A stretch of DNA of 64,000 bases from Auriscalpium vulgare (GCA_019915015.1 JAHBBC010000001.1:3410001-3474000), one strand, 5' to 3'; shown: positions 23,301-34,861, counted from the first letter of the stretch. Numbers and translations: made by a program. The notes: generated from the sequence alone by a model not told the origin.

Positions 23301-23866
23301 GCCTTGCTATGCCTTACCATAGGCTCCAGGATCCGTCCCAAACCATTCCCAATCTAGCGACGGCTGATCAGACGAATCTCACAGAATGACAAAGATCAAG
23401 AGCCAACCTGCTATGGTGCCATTCCTGCTAGAGAAAATTTCCCGACGAACGAGCTTCATCTGCTCAGCCAAAGTCACACGTTCGGAAGGTGGCTGGTTCG
23501 CCCCATTATAACTCTTAAGGACAGATTAGAATGAAAACCGCTTGGAAGAGGCTCGCGCACTGACCGGGTCCTGGAAAGGTCCGCCGGCCCACAAGCTCTC
23601 GATATTCAATTGTATTGTCTCTTGGCTAGTTCCCCCGGAAAGCATGGCTTCGAGCGCACGGTTAGCCAGAATGGCGGAGACATTCGGGAGAACGAACCTG
23701 CGAGATATCCGTTGCCAATGGGGAGGTATTCCGATGTCCAGTCCTGTGCTGGCTGCGTATACCAAAGGCCATTGCCAGAGCGGGGAAAGCTGCCTGGGGC
23801 CGTAGCGGCAGCCATGCATCCGGCAGCTAAGAAGCAGGCTAACGATCGGGCGTTTGAATAACACAT
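20398..23866 (-). CDS. Secreted GH95 glycoside hydrolase (alpha-L-fucosidase / alpha-L-galactosidase type)
   Basis: GH95 enzymes remove alpha-linked L-fucose or L-galactose, for example from xyloglucan side chains. The gene begins at 23866 with a signal peptide (MCYSNARSLACFLAAGCMAA) and ends at 20398; I spliced 18 exons with 17 short introns. Segments in order: LPIGNGYLA-AMLSGG, LNIESLWAGGPFQDP, SYTGAGYMLSSLNATGS, the linker strand region, NLQGKWASDQYNAWNGDYRD, NINLQMNYW (active-site Asn region), VHVWDHFDFTGD, DKGIHIGSWQQLQ, HRHLSHLVGLYPG, and GPFQIDANLG with the catalytic-type Asp. The C-terminal beta domain ends THTITF. Substrate preference cannot be read from the sequence. Confidence 0.9.
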
Positions 23867-24545
23867 AACGAAGGGCAGAGGCTGAGTGCTAGCTGAAGTT
23901 GAGAAGGGTCGAGCGCAGGAGGACCGAAGACCGCTTACCGTTCGGAGTTCCCGGTTTTGAGCCTCCGGATTGCGAAAACGAACACCAGGATCCCGAGCTT
24001 CGGGAAGCTATCTGTGCGATGCGTCGGCAGTGCCAGCGTGGCAGGGCGCTCATGACATGGCTTTAGAACGCTACGGCACACATGCAGGGCACTCTTCGCG
24101 CGTCCGTAACACTTATAGACGTCTTCTGTGTTCAAAAGGGACGCACCGCATGTGCGCGACGGCGGCCGTTCGCTGAGAAAAACAGGTAGATAGCCCACCG
24201 ATGTCGCAAGACGTAGTTTGGGTTCTGCCACTCCCTCGTACAGGGTCTCGACGCGATACTGAGCAGTTGCGGGCGAGGGGAGGTTGGCTGCTGAGCGCTG
24301 AGCAGTTGCACTGGAAGTGACGGGCTCAATCGGCCCGTTTTGAGCACCGCCACATCAAACCGAGAACAACTCGGACATGTGGCCTCCAGACGATTCATCG
24401 TAAAGGGACCACTCATTGTTATTATTAAGAAGATCTACTAAGGTAGGTCTATAGGCATTCCGTAAGATAGTCTATGGTAGAAGATGAAAGAGTGGATGTC
24501 GGAAAGGATTCGCGACGACATAATTAATGGTTCGTGAGTCATCGT
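23867..24545. other. Intergenic region, no gene seen
   Basis: Upstream of GH95 and downstream of the NADH dehydrogenase. No coding or RNA signal was found. Confidence 0.55.
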
Positions 24546-26956
24546 TCACTCTCGGGCAAGGTCACTGAAAGCAACGTGAGGCATTAGCACAGCCAGAAAC
24601 GCCGTGTGCAGATCCAACATACCGGCCGAAGAGCTTGACCTTGAGCCAATCGTTGGCAACCAAAACCCGGTTGCGCAGAGAGAAAAGCGTAGAGAGGTAT
24701 GCACTCCGCCAGAAGAGGAATGTCGCAACGCCGCCAGTAGCAAACTGCAAAGGCGGTCAGACTTCTCCGCGACGTGATCAAGTGTGACATGCCTTTTGGT
24801 TGAAAACGACCAGATCTGCAATGGCCTTTTCGGAGCCAATGTACGCCAAAGAGCCTTGGTGGGAGTAGTGGAACGGACGAAGCTTTTCCGCCTTCTCGAG
24901 CTGCTTCTGCAGTGTCGTCACGTCACGGTTCTCGGCCTGTGCAGTTGCGATCTCGCTAGCAATTCGATCACGCTTGGCAATCTGCGCAAAAACGCGGGCA
25001 AGGTAAGCGCCTTGCTGAGAGGCTACTTGGGCTGTCGGCGCGTAAGACGAGAATGTACAGTCGCCGAGGGCAAAGATCGTCCCGTCTGCACCAGCCATGC
25101 GCAGATGGTCTATACATTTGACAGAACGGTCAGTAGGGGTGGGTGGAACAGAAAACATGCCACATACCATCTATGCTGAGACCGCGCTTGTTCTTCTGAG
25201 CGTCCGGGAGCTTCGACATCAGATCCACTGTGACATTGCGTGGCTTATTGCCACCTGCCCACACGACCATACCGACCGGAACCTCGCTAATGGTCTTGTC
25301 CGGCATTTGAAGTACGACGCTCTTGTCCTTGACCTCTTTCACCATGGTGCCGGTAAGGATGTCAATCTTGGACTCTTTGAAAGTCGATTCAGTGTAGTTG
25401 ATAAGCTCCTTGCTGAACATAGGCAGGACGGATGGTAGCGCTTCAACCAGCGTGATCTTGATGTTGTCCGAGAGCTCGGGGTACCATGATTTCAAGTCGT
25501 CCTGTAACACGGCGTATTGGATACCAGAAGAGTGAGTGACAATAAGTGCACGTACCTCTAGGAAGTCGTGAAGCTCCCCGCTGATGAGATGTGTCAATCA
25601 CAGCACAAAAGCATTAGCACAATCAATTACCTGACTTCAATTCCGGTCGGTCCTCCGCCAACGACCACCTGGGATGACTATTCCAATCTGGTTGATCCTC
25701 TGAAGCCAGAGAACATACCATGTGAAGTAGCCGTTTGATCTCAGTTTCACTTTGACCCGGGAACCCAGCCGACTCAACGCCTAATGTTGCATCAGAAACG
25801 ACCCCGGTACGATGCAATGAAAAGCATACAATCCATGAACCGACGTTTCATCTGTGGACACGTCAGTGATCAGACTGGAGGAAGAACGGAGTGGCCTTAC
25901 AATCTCAGCATCCTGAATCTCCTTCATGAAGCAGGCATGCTCTTTGACTCCTGGAATGCCAAATGTCTGAGTTTCTGCGCCCACAGCATAGATCAGGTAG
26001 TCGAAGGGAACTGTGGTCGCCGAGACCTCGCCTTGCACCTCGGAGTCGTCTATGCTAAGATGAGATCCCAAGCCACGTGAGATGAGGTCACTTGAACGAA
26101 CCGTGGAAAGTCACAGTCTTCTTGATGGGCTACATGTACCGAAGGAGCATCAGATCAATGTCGGCGTGGGAGGCAATGTCGGACATACGTCGACGGCGGT
26201 CGCTTCAGCCTCAATCACAGTCACTTGACGTTCTTTATGACGCGTCAAGTAGCGAATAGCTGCGGAAAGACATCGGTCAGTTGTTGAACGAATCAGAGAT
26301 AGCTCATAACCCACGCTGAAGAATAGACTTGGGGTTCAATGTCCCCACAGCCACGCTGGGGAGGAGGGGCGTGAAGAGGAAGAAGTTGCGAGGGCTAACA
26401 ACGATCTAACACATAGCTCAGCGCGGATGACGATGCCAACAAAGCTCTGATACTAACGATGTTGTAGTCGGATGTGTCGACTGACTTGAGGAAGCTTGTC
26501 GCTCCCCATCCACTGCCAAGCACAACCACGTTCTTCTTGGTGGGATCAAACGGAAGTTGGGGGCCTGGATGGCGGTCCTTCTGGGTGACGTAGTAGAAGA
26601 CACCGCCGGTCGTGACGATCGTGACGAGGGTCGCGCGCCCAAGATGTTGCAAGAACCTGCGCCATTTGGACAGCTCGTGCTGAGGCGGCGGCGGCGGCGG
26701 AGGGGGCTGCAGAGGGTCAGCGGGTTACACGTAGAGCGCGTAGAGCGCGTAGAGACGCACTGCGGATGTGCCCGCTGCTGTCGCGTCCGGCGTGGAGAGT
26801 GCGCGCTTGAGAAGCTGGGTCTGTCGATGGGCCAGTGCCAGCTGCCGCGGTCGAGACTGGACGAAGGACCGAGACACGGCCGAGCGAACTAGCAAAGGAA
26901 ATTACGGAGACTGGTCAGATGACAAGATGCGCAAGTTGCTCACGTATGGCCGACAT
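24546..26956 (-). CDS. Alternative (type II) NADH:ubiquinone oxidoreductase, mitochondrial
   Basis: This single-polypeptide flavoenzyme passes electrons from NADH to ubiquinone without pumping protons. Fifteen exons were spliced. A 13-base first exon (26944-26956, MSAI) joins exon 26761-26888 to give a basic presequence ([20 protein letters not shown]) ending RALSTP, then a proline run and a hydrophobic segment. FAD binding is seen in [12 protein letters not shown], the NADH site in [16 protein letters not shown], and the second FAD site in FALGDC. The C-terminus has the family's membrane anchor region ([17 protein letters not shown]) and ends GRDLARE. One intron (24745-24792) uses a GC donor. 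Whether it faces the matrix or the intermembrane space is not clear. It is divergent from WASP. Confidence 0.9.
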
Positions 26957-27154
26957 GTCTGTCGCTTCAACTGGGGGGAAAACTGGCGACGGGCGGGAGA
27001 GATGGAGGAGTGCTTGCTGCCCGTGGTGTTGGTCGCGCCGTCGTTTTGTGACCTTTGTTGGCGAAATTTTCCGACTCTGCAAGCGGTTTACGCCGACGCG
27101 GACCTCCGTCACACAGGTCCCCGGGGGCGCCATGGACCCCGGACGTGCGGTCAA

Positions 27155-27214
27155 GGGTCAACCTTGGGTCAACCTATATTCAGAACCTGATATACGGAGA
27201 CTAGGGTCAACCTT
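27155..27214. promoter_or_regulatory. Three GGGTCAACCT repeats in the NDE/WASP promoter
   Basis: GGGTCAACCT(T) occurs at 27155-27165, 27166-27175 and 27204-27214 within the 289-base divergent promoter. All copies point the same way, and the first two touch. The repeats may bind a regulator of one or both genes; this is inference. Confidence 0.45.
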
Positions 27215-27245
27215 CAAGCTTCGCCGGCCGTCCCGCACCCTAATC

Positions 27246-28820
27246 ATGCCTTCCTCTTCGACACTCTCATCCTCGGACAAGTCGATTGTCGAGTCGACTC
27301 TTCCCAAGAGCAATCACAAGAAGGTAGCAGCCGGGCTTGCCCGCCTGTACTTCGCCCACCCCGATCCATCCTCCTGGTCGTACTCCGGTTTGCAGGGCGC
27401 AGTCGTACTAGACTTTGACAAGTCAAAAAATGCCTGGTATATGCGTCTCGTGGATTTGGTGGGAACCAGAGGCGTTGTGTGGGATCATGAATTGTACGCC
27501 GATTTCGATTCGTCGAGCTGGTTAGATCGGCCTTTCTTCTTCACGTTTGCCGGCGATGTGAGTGCTGTTTGCCATGCGATCGGCTGCTTCATCTAATTTT
27601 GCAATTGACAGCAATGCATGATTGGCGTCGTATTTGCGGAGGAGACAGAAGCGAAGAACTTCCACAAGAAATTGACCTCGCGAAAGGAGGTGAAAGGTGC
27701 GTCCCTCAGTCTACAGCATCGCAGAGTACTTACTGTGCCACTAGTGAAATCCAACGCTTCCTCAGCTACACCCTCTACGCCTACCAAGTCCAAATCCAAC
27801 AAGTCGAAGCGCATTGATAAGTCCCTGATCTCCGGCCCGACGCAGGGTTCCTTCATTCATCTCGCCCACATGGGCTACGACTCTCAGAAGGGATTCACTT
27901 CCACTGGAGTGGACCCCAGCTGGACCGCCTTTCTCGGTGATCTGCAGTCGCATGGTGTCGGCAGCGATGTCATTGAGCAGAACATGGACTTCATTAAGAG
28001 TTTCGTACGTGACGCGCAGACCACTACCGGGGAGAAGAAGAAACCGCCGCCGCCGCCCGCGCCTCGCAGACAGGCCGGGGGACACGCGCAGCAGGACTCG
28101 ACATCGTCGGTGGCCTCTGCGCCCGCTCCCCCGCGCGCTCCGCCCCCGCCGTCGCGCGGGCCGCCTTCACGCGTTGCGCCGCCCGCCGCCCCTGCTCCGC
28201 CGCAGCCCCCCGCTCGTAATGCACCGCCTGCAGCTCCTCCGCCACCCGCTCGCAACGCGCCTCCACCTCGCGCCCCTGCCCCACCTAGCAGGGCGCCTGC
28301 TGCCCCGCCACCGCCTGCAGCGCCGATTCCTCCTCCGCCGCCGCCGCCCCCGGGAAGAGGAGGAGCTCCGGCAGCCCCTCCCCCACCGCCTCCTCCCCCC
28401 GGACGGAGTGGTGCTCCGCCAGCTCCTCCTCCGCCGCCCCCGCCGCCCCCACCTTCCGGTGGCGCTCCCCCACCCCCGCCGCCCCCTCCACCTCCACCTC
28501 CCGTCGGTGGGGGTCCGCCTCCGCCCCCACCACCCCCGCCTCCTGGTGGCGGTGGTCCACCATCCGGATTGCCTGCGCCGACACCGGGCCGTTCGGACTT
28601 GCTCGCCTCCATCCAAGGCAAGGGCGTACACACCCTACGCTCTTCATCGAATGCTCCGCCATCCCGATCGACGCCGCCGCCTCCGCCACCCCCCGCCGCT
28701 GAGGAAAGCACCAGCGGGGGTGGCGGCGACCTGACGTCCGCGTTGGCGGCCGCACTGCTGGAGAGGAAGGCGAAGATCGCGGATAGTGACGAAGAAGACG
28801 AAGATGAGGAGGACTGGTGA
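27246..28820 (+). CDS. WSP1: WASP homologue (Las17/Wsp1-type actin nucleation promoter)
   Basis: WASP proteins activate the Arp2/3 complex at cortical actin patches during endocytosis. Exons are 27246-27557, 27612-27696 and 27745-28820, giving 490 residues. Domains in order: WH1/EVH1 (residues about 15-130, with WSYSGLQGAVVL and FFFTFAGD), a CRIB/GBD-like segment (ISGPTQGSFIHLAHMG), a very long proline-rich stretch, a WH2 motif (RSDLLASIQGKGVHTLR), and an acidic tail ending EDEDEEDW with the terminal Trp that contacts Arp2/3. A CRIB-like motif is lacking in budding yeast Las17 but present in animal WASP. The poly-proline DNA produces long spurious glycine-rich frames on the other strand. Confidence 0.95.
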
Positions 28821-30293
28821 GAGAAGGGCCGTTTTGTACCGGTACGGCAGCAGGCAACTGTATGTTCTTAGTGCCCTACATACGTCTACTCCTACATAAG
28901 TCTTGGGGTCCTACTCATCTCTGCAAGTATCAGCGTGACAGAGAGTTGAGCCCAACCTGAAGCAGGGAGAGCTATACTGTGGTGCGGCCACCGTGTCGTT
29001 CGCAGAACGAATGACACAGCTATATGGCTCGGAGCGCGCAGCTAGGAGTCCGCGCAGCTGTCTGCAACGGCTTCCCTAAGTGTTTGTCTCTGTAGATCAC
29101 ATGTAGTTCGTAGACCAATGCAAGTATATTGTTTCATGTATAAGCGGCCTGTTGGCTGCGTTATCTACCACTGCCTTCAAGTCTACTACAGCTTTCGATA
29201 TGTCACCGCGATACTTGCACGCATACAGCACATTCGCGTTCCAGCTACCGCGCGTGCGTTCCTTCTCATCAAGTCGCACCCTTACTGCCCACGCAAAGGC
29301 AAATTAGACGTGCGTAAGTATTCTTTTCCAAATTCCCGACCGTCAAGATGACGCTACCACCAGCCAACATAAAGGCGAGCATGGTGAGTCGGTGAACGCA
29401 GATGTCCTCGCGAATGCCCCCGCGAGCATTACGCGGGGACGGGGACGCCGGGCCCTGGTATCCCCGAGGCTCTGGAAGAGTATACGCAACCTTCGCTAGC
29501 CTATGATAATCTGTCTGACGTCTGCTATCAGCTCGCCCCTTGTCGATAGCCCTCCTCTCACTCCCCCCACCGTCAGTTGTGACAGATAAAGGCGAGCCAG
29601 TGGACCTGGATGGGGTCCCCACGGTCTCTCCCCCTTTGCGAAACAAAGGGGTTGGAAATTCCGATCCGAGTGAGCATTGCTCTCCATGTCTGTCTCTAAG
29701 TCCCGTTTCGTGGTTTCTTGGCTGTAGGTCATTATGTTGTGTTGCATTGGCGCCCGCCTCGACGTTCCGGCGGTCCTTTTATTAAATTCTATCAAAAGTT
29801 TTGGAAGGAGCACGCCGGCGAGGTTGATGACCCAGGGGGCAGCCCTGTGGTCGGTACGGTACGGCAAGCTGCAGGCGTATAGCGTGCGATGTCAGAGGCC
29901 GAGAAACAAGTTTGTCCTGGTCGTTGCGGCTGTTCACCGTCTAACCTGGCCCCTGTTGCCGCTCTTCTACTCACAGCCCTACCGAGAGATGTCCGCAAAA
30001 GGCATCCAGCGTTACTTGAAGGCAATGGCCAAGTGGAGACTGGAGGTGCCGAGCGCCGTCCTCCGAAAGCTGAATAGCTACCGTGCCTCGAAAGGGTCGC
30101 AAGCCCCTCACGAGGCGCCGGCCCAGCGGCCGTCCCAAAAATCCTTTCTTTCGGTAGGTGCTGTCAGCCTCGCAGCATGGAAAATGAATCGACCTGTATC
30201 CATGCGCAGGTACTTGGGGCAAGTCACGCGCGCGCATTCCCTCGGGTGCCCAGCCTGCCCAGGCTACCTGGTCGTCATGGGTCTGCAAATTGG

Positions 30294-30335
<42 letters not shown>

Positions 30336-30719
30336 AAGGCGATGAGCGCCGAGGACAAAGCGGTCTGTCAGTGTCCGTCTTCTCACAATATGTGCGCGCG
30401 ATTGACGGTTCTCATAGGAATACTTCGAATCTTATGAGAGAGACAGAGCCAAACGCGCGACGCACTAACGCTTATTTTTGTAACAATATCACTTGCAATG
30501 GGACAACGTAGCGCTATGAGCCTCATCAGTTCAGAAGCTCGCCAGATGCTCTGCCCCGTGTCACGTCGGATGAGTGTAAAAGGATGACTAGGTATTATAC
30601 AACTCGGCAAGAGTGCCTGACTAGGGGGAGAAAGAGAATAACGGAGATATAGCTGCTTTCGAAGTAAGATGAAGTATGCACGAGCGAACGGGTCCTGAGG
30701 TTAAGAGAATGTATCATGA
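28821..30719. other. Gene-poor region
   Basis: 1.9 kb lies between the 3' ends of WASP and the HMG-box gene. Open frames on both strands, including one of about 200 codons at 29734-30345, show no domain, and the longest runs into the G35 tract. No transposon ends or RNA genes were recognised. Confidence 0.55.
30295..30329. repeat. Homopolymer of 35 G
   Basis: Thirty-five consecutive G bases follow ttggc. It may be a real G-rich structural element, a simple repeat, or a gap-filling or sequencing artefact. Confidence 0.95.
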
Positions 30720-31865
30720 TTAGGCCTTTGATTTGTCCGCCTTCTTGTCCGCCTTCACCCTGTCCCTCTCGGCCCTCCACGCTTCCAGCTCTTGCCTATA
30801 AGGATCCACGTACTCCTGCAGTGATAAACGTGAGCAAAATCGCGCGAGCCTGCAAGGAGCCATTGTCACAAACCGCTTTCTCCACGTCGCTCATCCCCTT
30901 CCATTGCTGTGACGTGTTCTTGCAGAAGGCGACCACATCGTAATTCTCAGCAGGGCGTATCGCTTGCTGGTATCTATTCTCGCTGTTAACACAGATAGAA
31001 TGCGCAGGACAACGAGGGCTGCGTGCCTAATGTATCCGTTCAAAGGGGGTGGACCGTATGAAGTCGGCTTCCGCAACAGCTTGCTACGGCGGCGGCCCTT
31101 CTGTCGGCTGGCACGCTCGCGGCGATTGAGTTCCCCGATGACGGTAGGGTCAGCTTCAACGAGCCATGCCTTGAGAGCGTCATGGTACGCGGAAAACTGG
31201 GCATGTGATTCGGCTGCATATGCCTGTTTATCGGGTCGTCAGGACTGCCCATATGCGCGACGGCGAATAGCGCGACTGACCTGTTTCTCATGGTCGGGGA
31301 GATCTTTCCACGCAAGGGCACCTCGGGAGAGACGGGACGAACCCTCCTGCAGATTCGCCGGCTTGGTCTCCCCTGTGAAGAACTTCGTCAAGAATGCAGT
31401 ATAGCCTGTTACTGGCCGCTTGGGAGGCAGCACTTCCGGACTGAGCCCTACAATGATACGTGTAGAGTTAGACGCGACAAGTGGGGAGGGTTACATCAAC
31501 TTGCTGATGCGGGCGGGAGACTTCCGGGCATTCTCCTTGACGCGCCTGACGGGCTTCTTTGCTTTGGGCTTCGCCTTTGCCTTTGACTTTGCCTTTTTCT
31601 TGGGTTTGGCCTTTGCCTTTGCGTTTGCGTTTGATTTTGCCTTGGGTGCCTTGGGCTTAGTCGTTGACTTGGGCTTGGACTTGGGCTTAGAGCGGCCTGT
31701 AGTCGTCGCGACGTTCGCGGGTTTGGTGGTGACGGTAGTCTTGGTGGTGGTGGTGGTGGCCGCGGGGGTCAGGAGACGCGTCGAAGAGACGAAGGTGCGC
31801 GCTACTGCAAAGCGTGTAAACGCAGGCGCGACGAGCACGCTGCGCCGGAAAAGGATGGAGAACAT
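30720..31865 (-). CDS. Mitochondrial HMG-box DNA-binding protein (Abf2/TFAM-like)
   Basis: Proteins of this kind package mitochondrial DNA. Five exons (31865-31495, 31440-31281, 31223-31027, 30982-30874, 30815-30720) give 310 residues. The N-terminus (MFSILFRRSVLVAPAFTRFA) is a typical import signal. A Thr/Lys/Ala/Pro-rich linker with many KAKAKPK units follows. HMG box 1 begins LPPKRPVTGYTAFLTKFF and runs to the helix RRKLLRKP region; box 2 begins GPPPLNGYI and includes QQWKGMSDVEKA-EYVDPY. The intron 30983-31026 needs a GC donor and is only 44 bases, so the start of box 2 is the weakest part of the model. It is divergent from the GNAT-Mss4 gene with only 143 bases between the ATGs. Confidence 0.75.
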
Positions 31866-32008
31866 GAGACTGTGTGTCACGTAGAGGCTGAGTTCAACTG
31901 GGAGTTGCCTCCGGCGCGTCGACCGTGGGACCGCCAGCGTGGGAAAACCAGATTAGATTGCCCTCCTTGCGCACATCATCATCTCGATCATCTGCAGCCC
32001 GCCACGCC

Positions 32009-33226
32009 ATGCAGCCCGCCTTTGACCTGCTATCCAGCGACGAAGTCCAAGATGCTTCCAACCTAGAGCTCGCAAGTACGCATCCACCCTCATTTCTTCT
32101 CTCGATCTCCGTTAATGACCACCGCAGGCTACACCCAGGAGGAGGCTGCGACCCTGCCAACTCTCCAGTGCGTGCGCCAATATTCGCCTTCTAGGCTCAA
32201 TGCAGACTGAATTCGTCGCAGATATCGCCATTCACATGCCCCGGAACTCTTTCTGGGGGCTTTCGTATCGCAAAATGGACAGAAGCGCACACTCATTGGC
32301 TACGTGGATGGCACGCTCTCCCCCTCACCGACCCTAACGCACGAGTCCATGTCGACCCATGTCCCGGGCTCACGCTCTGTCTGTATCCATGGCGTATGTG
32401 TGGACTCGTCGTACCGCCATCGCGGCATCGCCACCGCCCTGCTCAAGGAGTACCTCAGGCGCCTTGAGGGCGCGAACAAGGAGTCCGGAGAAACCAAGTA
32501 TGAACGTGCCCTCCTCATTGTACATGAAGACATCCGCGCATTTTACGAAGGCGCGGGATTTGAGTGGGTGGGTAAAAGCGACGTCGTCCATGGGAGCAAG
32601 CCTTGGTATGAGATGCGGTGGGTGGCACCCGAGCAGCCACAGCAGATCCCGGCGGGTGTATGGGAGGCGCTACAAAACCAGAGCGCCTCCAGGAGTGGTG
32701 CACCATCGGGAAACCTGCTACATGCATTCAGCGGAGGCCTTCTGGATGTCGTGGACAAGGAAGATGGCGATGCGAGGAACAAGTATCCCCTCCTCTGCGT
32801 GAGCTGTGGGAGCCTCATCCTCCTCAAAGGAGTAGGCGTGCTCAAGGAGCGCGAGAATGTCCCGGCAAGTGCATGGCGGGTCTCTACTTGTCATCGAGGC
32901 TCATTCCTGCAAAAAGATGGAGCCTCCAGATCATACGCATCCGGATCTCGTCCCACTCACTCCCCCGCCGGGCAAAGTATCGTGGTGGTTGGTCACACCA
33001 AGCCCGATGGCATTCGAGAACATCGGATTTTCCAACCCTGTCAATACAGGTGCGGCGTCTGCAGGATTCGTAAGATTTGGATGCTGACCACGGGTCTTGC
33101 GTAGCATCGGAAAAGCCACTGAAGCTGCTCGCGTGTGGGGAATGCGACCTGGGCCCGGTGGGCTGGTGCGAACCCGGAGGAAAGGAGTTCTGGCTTGCAT
33201 GCGAAAGAGTGGCATACAGGATATGA
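32009..33226 (+). CDS. GNAT acetyltransferase fused to an Mss4-like zinc domain
   Basis: Exons 32009-32075, 32128-32167, 32222-32864, 32917-33049 and 33105-33226 give 334 residues. Residues about 1-190 form a GNAT domain of the arylalkylamine N-acetyltransferase type, with the acetyl-CoA motif VDSSYRHRGIATALL and the later FYEGAGFEWVG. The C-terminal 120 residues match the Mss4/RabIF fold: LLCVSCGSLILLKGVG, MAFENIGFS, and LLACGECDLGPVGWCEPGG, giving two CxxC zinc knuckles. Mss4 proteins bind Rab-family GTPases. The intron 32865-32916 has a GC donor (CCG|GCAAGT) that restores the frame between the two halves of the Mss4 domain. The fusion is seen in one unbroken exon (32222-32864). Confidence 0.85.
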
Positions 33227-33356
33227 GCACAGTTGTAGCTTGGTGTACCAATAGCAAGTCGAAACGTCGCGATTCGATGTGTGCCAGCGGGCCGGAGCCG
33301 TGCCGGCGAAGAGAACGTCGCGTCGACTCGTTGGCGTGTCTGTCGTCCTGTTCGCC

Positions 33357-34789
33357 ATGTTCACATCACCTACGCGACTAACCCGCTCCCTATGTCCCCG
33401 CGCTCTTTCACCTGGTTAGCTCACATCTGCCTTCAGCTCATACACACCTTGACGGTTTTGTTGGCTAGCCTCGACGTCACGCCCATCTGGTGAACGACAC
33501 GCAGCACTGACGACTCTTGCCCCGCTTTCCACGCGTCATACTTCATGCCCCAGAGAATCGTTGTCCCAGCGGTTCCGCCAAACAGCCCTATCGCGGCGCA
33601 TGTACACTGCGGACCAGACGCCCTCAAGAAACCTGGCGTCCTCCGACTCAAGGTAGGCTCTGCTTTCACTGAGATGACATTGGATTCTCATTTTATCAGC
33701 TCCACTTCCGACATCATCGCATCGGACTCTATCTTTTCTACGTCTGAATCCCCTTGGGATCATGTCTTCGACGACCTCAGTGACACGCCGCCTCTCAACC
33801 CTGCCCCAAGACAGACCACTCCTCTGCGGTTCACGCCAAAGCCCACAAAACGTCGCCGTCAAGCAATGACTGCACAAGAGATCTCGGCATTCGACGAGAT
33901 GTTCAGCATGATTTTCAATGCGACAAATAAGCCGAAGCCGCATGAAGAGGGCGAGGCAATAGAAGGCACCGACATCGGGCGCGGCGCCGACCGTGACGTT
34001 GGTAACCTTTTCAACCATCTGCGACGGCGAGCCCGGACGCGCCACAACATGGACGACGACGCGCAGCTGGACCGCAAAAAGGAAGACATGGAGTTGTGCG
34101 CTTCAGATCAAGATTTGCTCATGTGGGCTATCCATGAGGTCTTCGCCGAGTCGCAAAGCTACCAGGCGGCGGCGCGTACCGCAATGAAGGATGCGCAAAA
34201 GTCGGGCTCCAAATCCAAGCTCAGGGTGGACCTCCAGCCTTCGACATATCCGCACATAGTCGCACAGCTCATGCGCACCTTCCGGGACTCATACCACAAT
34301 CCACACCTAGCGCTCGCCATCTTCGACCACGCGCGCCATCTCTCCGTACCATCCTATGTCTTCGGCTGCACGACACTCGCGTACAACGAACTCCTCGAGA
34401 CGCGCTGGGTGTGCTTCCGCGACCTGCGCGGCGTGCACGACGCGCTTGAGGAGATGCGCGTGAACGGCGTGCCGGCCGACGCGCGCACCCGTACCATTAT
34501 AGAGGAGGTCCGCAGGGAGGTTGGCGAGCGCAATCTATGGGTAGAGGAGAGCGAGATCGGGAGCGGTGAGGTCTGGCAGATGCTCGGGCGCATCGAGCGC
34601 CTCGTCGCCCCGAAGTATAAACCGACAAGTGATGCGTACACATCGCCGGCGCCGAAACGCCCTGATGCGCCGCCAGTGGGCGCGTGGAAGGATCCCGATG
34701 CGCAGCAGGATGGCAACGGTGGATGGGAATTTGGGCACTGGCCTAGTCCAAGGCAGCCCGGTCGCAGTCGAGGATCTCACCGTATGTAG
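33357..34789 (+). CDS. Mitochondrial protein, Mtf2-like (tentative)
   Basis: Exons 33357-33414, 33469-33652 and 33700-34789 give 443 residues. The first two exons encode an Arg/Ser-rich import signal (MFTSPTRLTRSLCPRALSP) that is missed if the start at 33545 is used. The middle is rich in acidic and basic residues (KPTKRRRQAMTAQEISAF). The C-terminal part is helical (DLLMWAIHEVF, YPHIVAQLMRTFRDSYHNP, ALAIFDHARHLS, YNELLETRW) and resembles the C-terminal domain of Mtf2, a mitochondrial mRNA maturation and translation factor; this match is from memory. It ends 72 bases from the convergent MTR4 gene. Confidence 0.7.
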
Positions 34790-34861
34790 ATATCACCTTA
34801 TAATCTGAAGATCTAGGTTGTGCTTTCGCGTTCGTCACGTTTGACGGTTCCCAGCGTATGT

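Noticed and set aside
27884..28711. Glycine-rich 275-codon minus frame
   Set aside because: Antisense of the WASP proline-rich region.
29734..30345. 203-codon plus frame ending in poly-Gly
   Set aside because: No domain, and it owes its end to the G35 run; codon pattern looks random.
33545..33699. ATG at 33545 as start of the Mtf2-like gene
   Set aside because: Splicing exons 33357-33414, 33469-33652 and 33700 onward gives a mitochondrial signal and agreeing phases; the 33545 start reads through an intron.
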